Shown: positions 36,151 to 47,258 of the stretch, in pieces
Layout of the letters: each line of letters starts with the position of its first letter
How positions within the stretch are numbered: position 1 is the stretch's first letter
Origin: Melastoma dodecandrum
Lineage: Eukaryota; Streptophyta; Magnoliopsida; Myrtales; Melastomataceae
DNA: 64,000 nucleotides
Assembly: GCA_029817715.1 (NCBI GenBank)
Contig: JARUPY010000389.1
Coordinates: forward strand, 1-64,000
Direction of reading: 5' to 3'
Made by a program: the position numbers and the translations under genes
Notes under the pieces: model-generated
Seen by the model: only the letters and a program-made list of their open reading frames with translations
Told to the model about the DNA's origin: nothing
Database searches by the model: none

Positions 36151-38310
36151 GTGTGGGTGTGGGTGTTAGTAATTATTTAGGAAGCTTGGCAAGCAACGTC
36201 GTACAAAACGAGGGACTTGGTCATAAATGAATACCGTGTTTATGTTTCGGTCCAAGAATTTCCAAGAGATTGAAAGGTGGAAGTTCAAGCAGAAGGATAA
36301 TAATATCCCAAGAGAGACGGCGGCGGCTAAACGCCCGTGGGTGGATTTGTTTCGTACCATGTTAAGCACCAGCTTTTACGAAATTTTTTTAATGGGTTTC
36401 TTACAAAACCAAGCAATTTCATAAAGAAGATGTAATTTATAAAATGACTTGTAAATTATGAATAGTAACGGTTTCGTTTCGTACAAATGTAAGAGCCAAT
36501 TAAGAAAATTTAGTAATAATTTCGTACACACATTACGAAAAAGTAAGGCTGATTACTAAAGATATTTCATAAATGTTATTGTTTAGCAACAGAAATTCCG
36601 GGCCGCAGATCTCGATGCTATATCTGGATCAACGGTCCAGATTGTAGGCCCGAAGTATGAAAAGTCCAGTACAGTTACCAAACGACAGGGCTATCAGGCG
36701 ATAAGGGTCAACGAAGTGATCAAGCGACAATGAATTGGACGAATGCGAAAACTCTGCGGCGAAAGGTAGTGGGCGATTTGGTCGATCTCAAGACATGAAA
36801 GGGAATTGTTGCCAAGATTGCTCAAATATAAAGAAATATTCCATGAAGAGGGCAACAAGGACATGCAATATATGTATAATATTTTATTATCGTACTTACA
36901 TAAATCTGGCCTAGTATAAATAGTTGTTCTTAGGTATTATACACGGACACCTCTATGCAGACGAACATATAATGATTTTTATTTTCAAGCATTCCAGCGT
37001 TTCTGCTTCTTTCGTATTTGGATCCGACTTGTCCAGCATTCACTTTCGGAGAGAACAATTACTTTTTCGTAATTTCATGAACTGGGAAATAATAAACTAC
37101 TGTTTGTTACAATTAATCTTCCATTTTGTCCCATTACGAGTCAACCACAAGAGACACATTGCCAACTCCACTTCCAATCTCGGACATGACTTCAGACTCA
37201 GACTCGTGCTTTTCATTTTTCCTCGGCGTGAGCGACGGAGGGACATAATCCAAATAGACATAATCATCATCATCAGTATTTTTGAATTTTCGTCCTTTAC
37301 AAATCCCAAATTTTCTCCTCCCCCACTTGAAAATCTTTTTCCACCGAGGAAAGCGAAATCCAATTCCAAAACCTGACTGTTTAACGGTAAACTTGTCCCG
37401 GGCCAATGGACTTAAAATCCTTTGAATCGTTGTCGTGGTCGAATATGATCAAATATGAACAACAGCTCAAGGGAAAGAGAGATCATTTCAATCGAAGGGC
37501 AAAAGGTTAGGCAATCGAATGCCGATAAAAAATCGACGTTCGAAGGTTGACAATCGAAGCTCGGGTTTGTAGTCAGGCATGGAAGGTTGGTTCAAGAGCA
37601 GTAAGACCACAATCGGAGCCCATGTATTTGTCGATAATTGTCATGAAGACAGGTCATTTTGTACCCCTGTATGAGAGGGCATCCCGGTTGTCTTTGTCTC
37701 TCTTGTTTTCGTTCCTCTGTTGTAAAGTGATTTTGAAGCATCAATGGCAAGACGTATTCTTGTTTCTTCTCTGTTTTTTTTTCCTTTTTTTTTTAATTAT
37801 ATGGCTACCACATTTTTTTAATCAACATTTCACCCAAGATCGCGATTTGTTCTCGTCTTAAACACAAAAACACGAAATATTATACTTTTTAAAAATTTTA
37901 GATACGTAATTTTGGTAGCTGTAATAATATTTGTAGACGATTAATGGGCCGGGCCTTTTTTTGGCAATATGAAAATGGGCCCGGAGATTAATCGCTTCAT
38001 GGGGCCTGCCGTCACAGAATTGGCGGAAGAACCAGATACCGAAGCCGGATGGATCGGACACGACATCTGCGGATGATGTACGATTTATTGTCTCCCACCA
38101 CCTACAAATTTTTTGTGCTTTATTACAAATTAGGTTGATGAAAATATCACACATTTTACGGCGTTCATTTTCGAAATTTCTGAAATAATAACATAAACTC
38201 GGTTTCATAAAATTCGAGTTTGCTATTTTAAAATTCATGATCCCATTTAATTTCTCTATCTCAAACAATTGTGATGTTAATTGTTAATTCACGAAAGACC
38301 TCGAAAGCAT
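36151..38310. other. Intergenic region between glucanase and hAT element
   Basis: AT-rich sequence with scattered TTACGAAA/TTTCGTAC motifs at 36370-36560, similar in style to the array at 55.97-56.75 kb. Short ORFs on both strands near 37.1-37.4 kb have no recognised similarity. No gene supported. Confidence 0.45.
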
Positions 38311-38318
38311 GTAAAACG

Positions 38319-38582
38319 CAGTGTTGTCAAGGCGCCTCGCCTTGCTCGAGGCCACCTCGCATTTTTAGGGCTAGGGCGAGCGCCATGCAGAAGGCGCTCG
38401 CCTCAGTAGCGCCTTGCCTAGGCGCTCCGGTTCCCCTAACCTTTTGAATTTGACCATCTTTTCTTCCTATTTTGCTTTTTACCTCCCATACCTTTTTCTT
38501 TTATTTCTCTCTTGAAACCTGTGAAAGAAATGATGGCGTGATTGGCGGAACAAAAGCTGAACCAAGACTTCCCCATCTGTTC

Positions 38583-38613
<31 letters not shown>

Positions 38614-41600
38614 ATTGTTTTCTTATGGGACATGGGAAGTAAGCAGAAGCCCAAAGACAGACATATCGGCATCGGTCCACACACTGCAACAATACATCTA
38701 TAATTATGCGCATTATGGAGAGGGAGAATCAAATAAAAGAACTGGGTTAGGTTCCCAATGGCATCATCCACTTTGTCTGACCTCAGTTTGTTAATTTCTA
38801 CTCAACACCACACGCAGAGCATCAACTAAAAATATAATATAATGCAGAACAGATGTTTAGAGTTGCAGAGTCATAAAGTTGCATCTCATATATTCACTCC
38901 ACTAGGACCACTCAATCTAGGAGAACTTACCGTGGGTACCATGGTGACGCCGTATCTGATTTCCAAATGCACAAATGCGCGCACTTGATTCCCAAATGCA
39001 CAATCACGGTGATTGTGCATTTGCTGATTTTATTTTATTCCGCTAATCTTTTGTCATCTAGCTGTGTATTCTCATATTCTCTCCATCTAGCAGTAGCTGA
39101 TCCAAATTCTTAAAATATTTCCTTTTAATGTTTGCAGGATGACCTTATTTTTACTGGACCATTCCCTGGTGATATCGATGACATGATGAATGGTGAAGTG
39201 GAAATAGTTTATGGAAATGGAGCGAATTTGGACAGCATAACTGCTTTGTTCGGGAGTGCATATATCTGATATATTATATCAGAGACCAAATTGTTAACAA
39301 GTTCCTCAAGTCCCTCACAGTGTATATATCAAAAACCTTATTAACTTCAGAATAGAGAAAACGCATGCATGGTTCATAAGTTTGTTCAGATTCAAGTTTT
39401 TCTTATAATATGACAAAAAGAGTTGCTTTGATAATGCAGTGCGTTAATAGATTATTGAAGAATGGCAGATTCTTCCGAAGTAAGAAGTTCGAAGAGGGAA
39501 ATTGGTTGGAGGTATAATTTCTTTGAAGATCCCAAAGATCCCAATACCGTATCATGTAGTTTTTGTGGATATATGTCAAAATGAGGAATACACCGAGCTA
39601 AGCAACATCAAGTCGGGAAATTTAAAAATGCAAAAGCATGTCGCAAATGTCCGGAAGAAGTGAAAGAAGAGCTTTGTAAGCAATTGACGGAATTAAAGAG
39701 CTTAAAGACGAATATCGGTGTTAATTCGAACTCTTCTTCATTCTCTGTGGATTTTTCTGCTGTGGGTATTGATAATGATATTGAGATAGAAGATACAGTT
39801 CAAAAAAGATTGAAAAGTGACAAGGCGCGGAGTAAGGGTCCTATGGATCTCTTCTTAATGCAAAAGGGAAAGACAAAACAGATGAGTATAATGGATGCTG
39901 TTGATAAAAAGCTCGTGCTTGGACTGTTCAAGCTATAGCCCGATGGTTTTATCAGGCCGGTGTTCCTTTCAATGCTTCCAAGTTGAAGAGCTTCGATGAG
40001 ATGTTGGATGCAGTTGGTCGATACGGTCCAAGTTTGAAGAAACCACGTTATCATGAGCTTCATGTACCACTCCTGAACAAGGAGGTTGAGTTGACGAAAG
40101 AAATGATGAAAGACCATGTAGAGAGTTGGTCTCGATATGGATGTTCTATAATGTCAGATAGTTGGACGGATAGAAAGCAGCGATGTTTGATTAACTTCCT
40201 TATGAATGGTGTGAAGGGGACGATGTTTATTAGATCAGTTGATGCTTCCGCTTATTCTAAGACAGGCGAGAAGTTATTTGAGCTAGATAGCTTAGTGGAA
40301 ACAACTATGTTTTAGCCGGTAAGACTTTAAGCTTGTTATGATAATTTATTCCTTCGTAACACTAGTGAGGAACTTGTTAACAATTTGTCTAAAGGCAGGC
40401 AAATTACTCATGGCGAAGAGACCACACTTGTTTTGGGGCTCCTTGTTCGGCTCATTGCATCGACTTGATGCTTGAAGATATTGGCAAGCTTCCGAACGTG
40501 AAGAAAACAAGTCCAGAAAGCCATCTTTCTTGTGGGATTTATCTACAATCATGGCAGTGTTTTGAGCACTACGAGAAGTTTTACGGAGAATAAGGAGTTG
40601 CTCAGGCATGGTGTTACTAGATTTGCGACGACCATCCTCACTTTACAGAGACTTCATATCTTGAAGAATAAGTTAGCGAAAATGTTCTTGTCCCGAGAAT
40701 GGGATGAGAACAAGTTGTCAACCACGGAGAAAGAAAAGAGGGCTTATGAGATTGTGATAAGGCAGTCGTTTTGGGACATGGTTTTGCACACATTGAAGGT
40801 GATGGGGCCATTAGTATGTGTTCTGCGTCTTGTGGATAACGAGAAGAAACCGGCGATGGGGTATATATATGAAGCAATGGATAGAGCAAAATAGGCTATC
40901 CAAAAGTCTTTCCATGGCAAAGAAGATAAGTATGCAGACGTGTTCAAGATAATTGACGACCGATGGAATTCTCAGTTGCATCATCCCTTACATGGGGTCG
41001 GACACCTCTTGAATCCTGAGTACTTTGAGCAGATTACTAATTGTGAAACAGATCTAGAAGTGATAGACGGTTTGTATGTTTGTGTCGAGAAGTTTGCTCC
41101 AACTGTCGAGCTTTGGGATAAGATCCTTGCTAAGTTTGGATACTACAAGCGATCTGAAGGGAAATTTAGTACGACATTAGCTATTAGATCAAGGAAACTG
41201 AGATCGCCAGGTATTTTATTTTATGATTATTTCGAATTTTCGTGATAGTGTGACTATCATGACGAATACGAATTCTGGATGACAGCGGAATGGTGGGATA
41301 TGTTTGGGCATCATACTCCAAATCTACAACGTCTTGCGGTCAGAATTCTAAGCTTGACTTGCAGTGCAAGTGGTTGTGAACGCAACTGGAGCACATTTGA
41401 GCATGTAAATCCCTTATTAAAGTATTACGTATATTATTCTTATTCTCAAATAGAATATTGATAGCTTTCTTCTTTGTAGATTCATACAAAGAAGATGAAC
41501 CGCCTTGAGCATAGCAGGTTACTTGACTTGGTTTATGTCAAGTACAATCAAAAGCTGAAAGATAGATATGATGCCGCAAATGTTATCGATCCATTGACTT

Positions 41601-42147
41601 TGGATGACATTGATGATAGTAATGAATGGATGGTGGGAGAAATGGAAGATGATGAGGAAGAAAGCGATGATCTGGTCTTCCCTGACGATACTTTGACATG
41701 GAGAGCGGTTGAGAGAGCATCAGGAGTCGAGGAACCTATTCGAATTACAAGGCAACATGCTAGTTCGAGTACATCACAGAGGATTCTTCAACAGAAAGGA
41801 GTCCACTCCGATGCGGCAGAGGACATTGAAGTACAACTTGGAAATGATAACTTGCTTGAAACTGAAGTTGATTGGGATGATGAATGTTGTGATTGATGAT
41901 GATCATTTTGGTTTCTAATTTGATGTTTAGATGCGGATAACTCGAATGATGTGAACCATTATTTCTTTCTTTTTATTCAGAACTAATGTGGATGGGGATC
42001 TTGAGATGATATTTTGGTTTATAAAATACATTTCTATTTGACATTTCAATTTTAATATATTATTTTATTGATTAGCGCCTAGGTGAGCGCCTCGGGCGAT
42101 GGAAGCCCTTCTCGCCTTGGTGGCGCCTTAGCACCTTGACAACCTTG
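38319..42147 (+). mobile_element. hAT-superfamily DNA transposon with 8-bp target duplication
   Basis: The element is bounded by a perfect 8-bp direct repeat GTAAAACG (38311-38318 and 42148-42155), the size typical of hAT insertions. Its ends are imperfect inverted repeats: CAGTGTTGTCAAGGCGCC on the left and, read inward on the other strand, CAAGGTTGTCAAGGTGCTAAGGCGCC. The subterminal 90-100 bp on each side are rich in GCGCC/GGCGC and CTCGCC motifs. The body of 3,829 bp contains one transposase gene on the plus strand and a C run next to an A run at 38582-38615. Confidence 0.95.
39462..41896 (+). pseudogene. hAT transposase (BED finger, DUF659, hAT dimerisation), inactivated
   Basis: The start is ATG 39462 (MADSSEVRSSKREIGW). 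A BED-type finger follows with CSFCGYM and HRAKQHQ, interrupted by TGA where Gly is expected. The central DUF659-like domain has WYQAG-type sequence read as ARWFYQAGVPFNA, SDSWTDRKQRCLINF and FIRSVDASAYSKTGEKLFEL. The RNase-H-like core continues with DIGKLPNVKK and WDMVLHTLKVMGPLVCVLR. The C-terminal hAT dimerisation motif is AEWWDMFG, LQRLAVRILSLTCSASGCER and NWSTFEH, joined across a GT-AG intron (41404-41480) to HTKKMNRLEH. It ends in an acidic tail. Besides the TGA there are frameshifts near 39918, 40300-40530 and 40895, so no full protein can be made. Origin is transposon, not host. Confidence 0.9.
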
Positions 42148-42155
42148 GTAAAACG

Positions 42156-43883
42156 TAAATCAAATGTTAACAAAACACCCTTTATTTATCGAAACACTCC
42201 TTTTGCTTGTGTATCACCTATGCTATCGGAGTTTACTCTCTAATGGCGTCCGCTTCATACGATGACGTCTACTTGTAACATAGTTGCACACCTAAATGTA
42301 TAAAAAAATCGAGGTAATATTATCTTTGAGAAAATATGTTAGTAATATAACTTAATATCACCAAAAATTCCAGACCCGAGACACCACAAGTCTCGACCAC
42401 AAACATAACAACGCTTTTCCAAAAGAGAATTCGCTTTTAGTATTCCCCCATATTATTACATGAGTCAAAGTCGTCTATTGTAATGTAATGAATGGATGAC
42501 CGACGGTGGGGAATGAGTTTCGTGGACGAGAAGGGATCGCATACAAACGAAGCATCCATTATTCTCTGTGGAGGGAAAGTATTTAGTGAAAAAGGAAGAA
42601 GAGAACGAAGCAATTAACTTAGCTAGCGAATCAAGAACATCCTTCCACAGATGCCAAACCCTATTACTATTTTGAGATTGGGGGGCCACCCCATTTTAGT
42701 TGGCGTGGATTCGCAACTGGTGGGAAATGAAAGGCATGTGAGCTTCCTTGTCCGACTGTCCGTGGGATTCAAACTCGAACACGAAACCTCGTTAAGGTCG
42801 GAACCATGTGAACTGACTGGCCTTGGAGGATGACGGCTAGTAATGAATTTAGAGGAACCAACACCCATTTTCTCTTTCCCAGTTTCAAACAAATTCTAGA
42901 AATTCACGACTCGGTTCGTGTCGTCGTTGTAGCTAGTGGTGGACTTGTTTCACAGATTCATCAGGCAGGTTTTTTGATTCATGCTAGTTCAGGCAGTCAG
43001 TTGTGGAATCCATATCTCCAACAGTGTTTGAGAAAGGGCTGACCTGACTGGGTTCAATAATACTATTATATCGTGGAAACGCCAACTGTTGCGGACTAGT
43101 CTCTTCGAAGAAGGTCCACCTTGCATTAAAAACTCATAGGGGAAGACTGATTCAAACACTTCCTTTTTGACAACATCGTATTTTTATAAGTGTCAATTTT
43201 GGGGATTAGCCCGATCGATTCGCGAGTCACGTCGGCTGTTCATTCCTCCGTATGTTTATTATCGTATGCGTCTTTGTTACATCGATCGCATACGGTCGTG
43301 CACCGCCATCGTTAGTTTCAGATTCGGATCCCCAAATGGTCTGAAAACAAGAAGACGACGGGGGACTTTCTCACCCTCTCTTGATTCGTTCTTTGTCTGA
43401 ATGTTGGGTGGTTTCGAGAAAGCACCTGCCTGGGTTAAACCCTCCTCCATTCCTAAGAAAGAAAGTTTTGACCCCACCACCAATCCCCGCGTTCCCTCCA
43501 ACCCTTGTGAGTGCTAATAATGTGTACACATGTCAGATTATTGGCCTGAACATCTTGAAAAAAATATTCCGGTGGCTACTAATACTCCACTGCATACATG
43601 AATCATGCCAACCCAAATGTTATTAAATTAGAGGCCTAATATTACATGTATTTGTTGAGTAGCGAGCTGGCAGGATCTTTTGTTCCGCTTGGTACGCAGA
43701 CATACTTTGATCAAATTTATAATTTGTTGTCAATAAATGTTATTTTTGCTTGATAAACGACGAGCCTTGGCGGGCAGCGACGAGGCAGGGGAAAAAGAAA
43801 GCGGAGGAGAGGAAGGAGACGGCGTCGTTTCTAATAAGCACCTTCTTCCTTCTTATTATTACCAACTCCACATCGATCACAAC
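42156..43883. other. Intergenic region upstream of the carrier gene
   Basis: No supported coding sequence. The right part, from about 43740, is the promoter of the dicarboxylate carrier. Confidence 0.5.
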
Positions 43884-43890
43884 TATAAAT
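43884..43890 (+). promoter_or_regulatory. TATA box of the mitochondrial carrier gene
   Basis: CTATAAATAC lies 279 bp upstream of the carrier start codon. A transcription start about 30 bp further on would put the short upstream ORF at 43984 inside the 5' leader. Confidence 0.6.
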
Positions 43891-43983
43891 ACTGGGAGGT
43901 CTCTCGGCAGCCCTGAAAAACAATCATCCCCCCTACTTCCCATCACATAGACACATCGTTGCATCAAGGAAGAACCTCGTTAT

Positions 43984-44085
43984 ATGTCTCAGAGAGCTTG
44001 CGTCCCTCACTACTCTTCCATAGCCTTCGGCCTCCATTCCCATCTCCTCGTCTCCTCCGACATGAATCCTAGCCCCAAATGGTGA
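43984..44085 (+). promoter_or_regulatory. Upstream ORF (33 codons) in the carrier leader
   Basis: An ATG-started frame of 33 codons, beginning MSQRACVPHYSSIAFGLHS and ending NPSPKW before TGA (44083-44085), stops 83 bp before the main ATG. It is longer than most chance uORFs and lies downstream of a good TATA box. Conservation is unknown. If translated it would be expected to reduce or condition initiation at the carrier start. Confidence 0.5.
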
Positions 44086-44168
44086 TCGGAGACGCTCGCC
44101 TTCCTTAATTTTGATTAAGCTCCCAGTCCCAGTTTCTAGTCTTTTAGCCCCTTTTAAAAGTTTCGGCC

Positions 44169-45131
44169 ATGGGAGTTAAGGGATTTGTTGAGGGCGGCAT
44201 CGCGTCCATCGTCGCCGGCTGCTCCACCCACCCCCTCGACCTCATCAAGGTCCGTATGCAGCTCCAGGGTGAGAAGCCCGCCACAGCCCACGCTCCCCTT
44301 CGCCCCGCACTTGCCTTCGGTTCCCACCCTTCTGTTGCAACCGCCGAGGCAGCCATCCACCTCCCAAGGCCTCAGAGTGTCGGTCCGATCTCAGTTGGGG
44401 TCCGCATTTTCCAGACTGAAGGCCTTGCCGCACTCTTCTCCGGGGTCTCTGCCACCGTCCTCCGCCAGACCCTTTACTCCACCACCCGGATGGGTCTCTA
44501 CGACATCCTAAAGCAGAAGTGGACAGACCCTGACACCAAGTTGATGCCCCTCGCAAGGAAGATCACCGCTGGGCTTATCGCGGGCGGGATCGGCGCCGCC
44601 GTCGGCAACCCTGCAGATGTAGCCATGGTCAGGATGCAGGCTGACGGGCGTCTCCCCATGGACCAGCGCAGGAATTACCGGAGCGTGGTTGACGCCATCT
44701 CGTGCATGGCGAAGCAGGAGGGGGTTGCATCCCTTTGGCGCGGGTCAGGCCTCACGGTGAACCGTGCGATGATCGTGACGGCGTCCCAGCTCGCAACCTA
44801 CGATCAGGTGAAGGAATCAATCATCAAGAACCATGTGATGGCTGACGGGCTTGGGACCCATGTCACGGCGAGCTTTGCTGCGGGTTTTGTGGCGGCGGTT
44901 GCGTCGAACCCGGTGGACGTGATAAAGACCCGGGTGATGAACATGAAGGTTGTCCCTGGGGAGGAGCCCCCATATGCGGGGGCAATGGACTGCGCAATAA
45001 AGACGGTGAGGGCGGAGGGGCCACTGGCACTCTACAAGGGGTTCCTGCCGACGATATCAAGGCAGGGCCCATTCACGGTGGTCCTGTTCGTGACGCTGGA
45101 GCAAGTCAGGAAGCTGCTCAAGGACTTCTGA
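44169..45131 (+). CDS. Mitochondrial dicarboxylate carrier (DIC/UCP4-5-like)
   Basis: An inner-membrane SLC25 carrier; plant members of this subgroup exchange malate, oxaloacetate, succinate, phosphate or sulfate. The 320-aa intronless frame has the three-fold carrier repeat. Each repeat shows the PX(D/E)XX(K/R) signature: HPLDLIKVRMQLQG in repeat 1 (residues about 20-34), NPADVAMVRMQADG in repeat 2 and NPVDVIKTRVMNMK in repeat 3. Six hydrophobic helices alternate with these, for example GLIAGGIGAAVG and ASFAAGFVAAVAS. The N-terminus GVKGFVEGGIASIVAGCSTH and C-terminus FTVVLFVTLEQVRKLLKDF match the family, including its intronless gene form. The region around residues 35-70 is a Pro/Ala/Ser-rich loop typical for plant DICs. 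No frame damage. Repeat 2 has Ala-Met where the charged residue of the matrix salt bridge is often Lys, which is also seen in plant DIC/UCP5. Confidence 0.94.
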   Translation: MGVKGFVEGGIASIVAGCSTHPLDLIKVRMQLQGEKPATAHAPLRPALAFGSHPSVATAEAAIHLPRPQSVGPISVGVRIFQTEGLAALFSGVSATVLRQTLYSTTRMGLYDILKQKWTDPDTKLMPLARKITAGLIAGGIGAAVGNPADVAMVRMQADGRLPMDQRRNYRSVVDAISCMAKQEGVASLWRGSGLTVNRAMIVTASQLATYDQVKESIIKNHVMADGLGTHVTASFAAGFVAAVASNPVDVIKTRVMNMKVVPGEEPPYAGAMDCAIKTVRAEGPLALYKGFLPTISRQGPFTVVLFVTLEQVRKLLKDF

Positions 45132-45715
45132 ATCCGTTGCTTACTATTGATGGTGATGATGATGAAAGAAAAGGAATATATTTCAAGCTTTACTCATACT
45201 TGTTTCTAGATATGACGATGGTCAAAAAGTTAACATCAAAAGGGTCCGTCTACATTTCTGAAAAAAACTTTGTCGAAATTATTCCAAAACAATTTTCGTT
45301 GGAAAAATATTTTATTAAATGGAACATCTTTCAAAATTCATCGAACACTCGATATATGTCATGAGGAAAGGAACGTTGAATCAGAACAGCCTCAACTGGG
45401 AAGGCAACTTGTCAAATTACCAAACAAACTGTTGCTTCCACGAATCGTGGGAGGAAATTGATTCCTGTTTTTGGTTTTGGTTAGTTGGCCGACACAAACA
45501 TAAGTTCCTGTAACCATAACAACTGTTGGCTTTGCTTCCATTCTATATGTTTGTTTATACACTAGTTCTGGGAATGGATGTAGAATTAAGCATTTCTCCA
45601 TCCCTATCATCATCATCCAACCAAACGCTAGGATTAGTCCTTTTTTTTTTCATTATGCACAGGATTAATTAGTCCCTAGTAATGGAAAGGGTTGTCTTTG
45701 TGATTAGGGGCGTCC
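45132..45715. other. 3' flank of the carrier gene
   Basis: AT-rich 3' UTR-like DNA with a T run at 45642-45650. No second gene seen. Confidence 0.5.
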
Positions 45716-46923
45716 TTGCAGAGGATGGACCTGACTTCCATGATCGAACTCGGTGGCTCGGAGGTCCCACCGCAGGCCGAGTCGTCAAAGCCCAAGGTGC
45801 CTTCAAATGAAGAAATTCGCAGAGTGATCCACGCAGTTAAAGGGAGCGATTACAACATCGTAGAACAGTTGTGGAAGCAGCCTGCTCAAATCTCATTGTT
45901 GGATCTCATCCATTCCTCCGACAAACACAGGGAAATGTTGGAGAAATTTTTAGCCGAGGTCACGTGCCAGAACAAGTTGAGGTCAATGCACTCGATTCAT
46001 ACATGAATGGCATGCTTGCAAATAACGCCATCACTTTCTCGAAGGATGACCTGCCGGAAGAAGGGTGTGACCACAATAAAGCTCTATTCATCACGCTTAG
46101 GTGTCGCGACACCACGGTCTCCAAGGTACTCATAGACGGCGGGTCAGGAGTCAACATCATCCCCCTCGCGGTAGCACAAAAGCTCGGGGTCAACATTGAG
46201 AAGCTTCCCCCTTCCAGCCTGACCATTCAAGCTTTTGATGGCGCAAAACGTCAAGCCCACGGCGAAGTGACCCTGGAAATCAAGGTAGGGCCTACCCTCT
46301 TCTCTGCTACTTTTCAAGTCCTCGAGACGGCGGGTTCCTTCAACATGCTGCTAGGACGTCCGTAGATTCAACAAGCTGGGGCAATCCCCTCAACATTGCA
46401 TCAGTTGGTTCGATTCGTCACGGTCAAGGGAGAGCACACCATGGAGCTTTGCGCCGAGATTGACATGCCATATGTTGGTGAGCCGACTGGTGAACCGTCG
46501 ACAATTCAAGCGTTCGAGATGGTTAACATGGTCAGGAAGGACTTCAAATCGGATCCTCTGGTGAGCCGGGGCAACATTTGCGCGGCAAAGCAGTTCATCA
46601 AATTTAGATACCAGCTCGGCCAAGGACTTGGAGCACAGGGGAAAGGCATTCGCCATTTGATCGACATCCCTATTCAACCTGGAACATGGGGTCTTGGGGC
46701 CAAGGGTACTGAACCAATAAGACCAATGTGGACCGTCCAGGACTTGCGCTCCGGTGGTCGGTCATCTGTCCGTTTCGTTCGTTCGTCAGCAACTACGAGG
46801 GAAGGCGAGCTCGTTTCCGATCAAGCTGAGAAGCTCGAGGTCAAGGCACAAGAGCCTGAAGAAGAAGTCAACCTAATGGAAGCGTCGAACCCGACCGAGT
46901 CAGACATGCCGCTCGAAGGGTGA
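45716..46923 (+). pseudogene. Ty3/gypsy-type retrotransposon gag-protease remnant
   Basis: A fragment of an LTR retrotransposon polyprotein. The first part (45716-46006) contains QISLLDLIHSSDKHREMLEK; after a frame change near 45980 follow MLANNAITFSKDDLPEEG and HNKALFITLRC. The aspartic protease core is VLIDGGSGVNIIPLAVAQKL with the catalytic Asp, ending at FNMLLGRP. There the expected Trp codon is TAG (46363-46365), followed in the same frame by the typical IQQAGAIPSTLHQLV. Further on is a Gly-rich motif YQLGQGLGAQGKGI that resembles a G-patch. Reverse transcriptase and integrase are absent, as are LTRs, so this is a dead fragment. It lies just beyond the truncated 3' end of the gene at 47.3-49.9 kb. 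Confidence 0.85.
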
Positions 46924-47258
46924 AACTTTCCAGCTTTACTTTTCTGCACGTAGATTAGTCGAGTCTATGATAGGTTGCCTTGCTACATTCAGGTTGCGGA
47001 CTAGCAAGGATGTCTATATGTAACGCAATCCTAGTTAGTATCGTAGTGTCTATGGGATTGGGCCGTTGATGATAATGGGCGAATCTAAGGAAACGAAGAG
47101 GGCCCCGCTGAGGCCTGATCCCACAACTTTTTATTTTATTTTAGATCGTCTGACTTATCATAGTTTTCGGACATATAACTTTCAATTTCAAATAATTCAT
47201 TTAGAGCTATGACATTGACTTGTTCCTTTCATGTAGGAACGGCGCTTCGGATCTACCC

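Noticed and set aside
38582..38615. C run followed by A run as a structural signal
   Set aside because: It lies inside the hAT element and is more likely slippage or sequencing noise; the exact length is unreliable.
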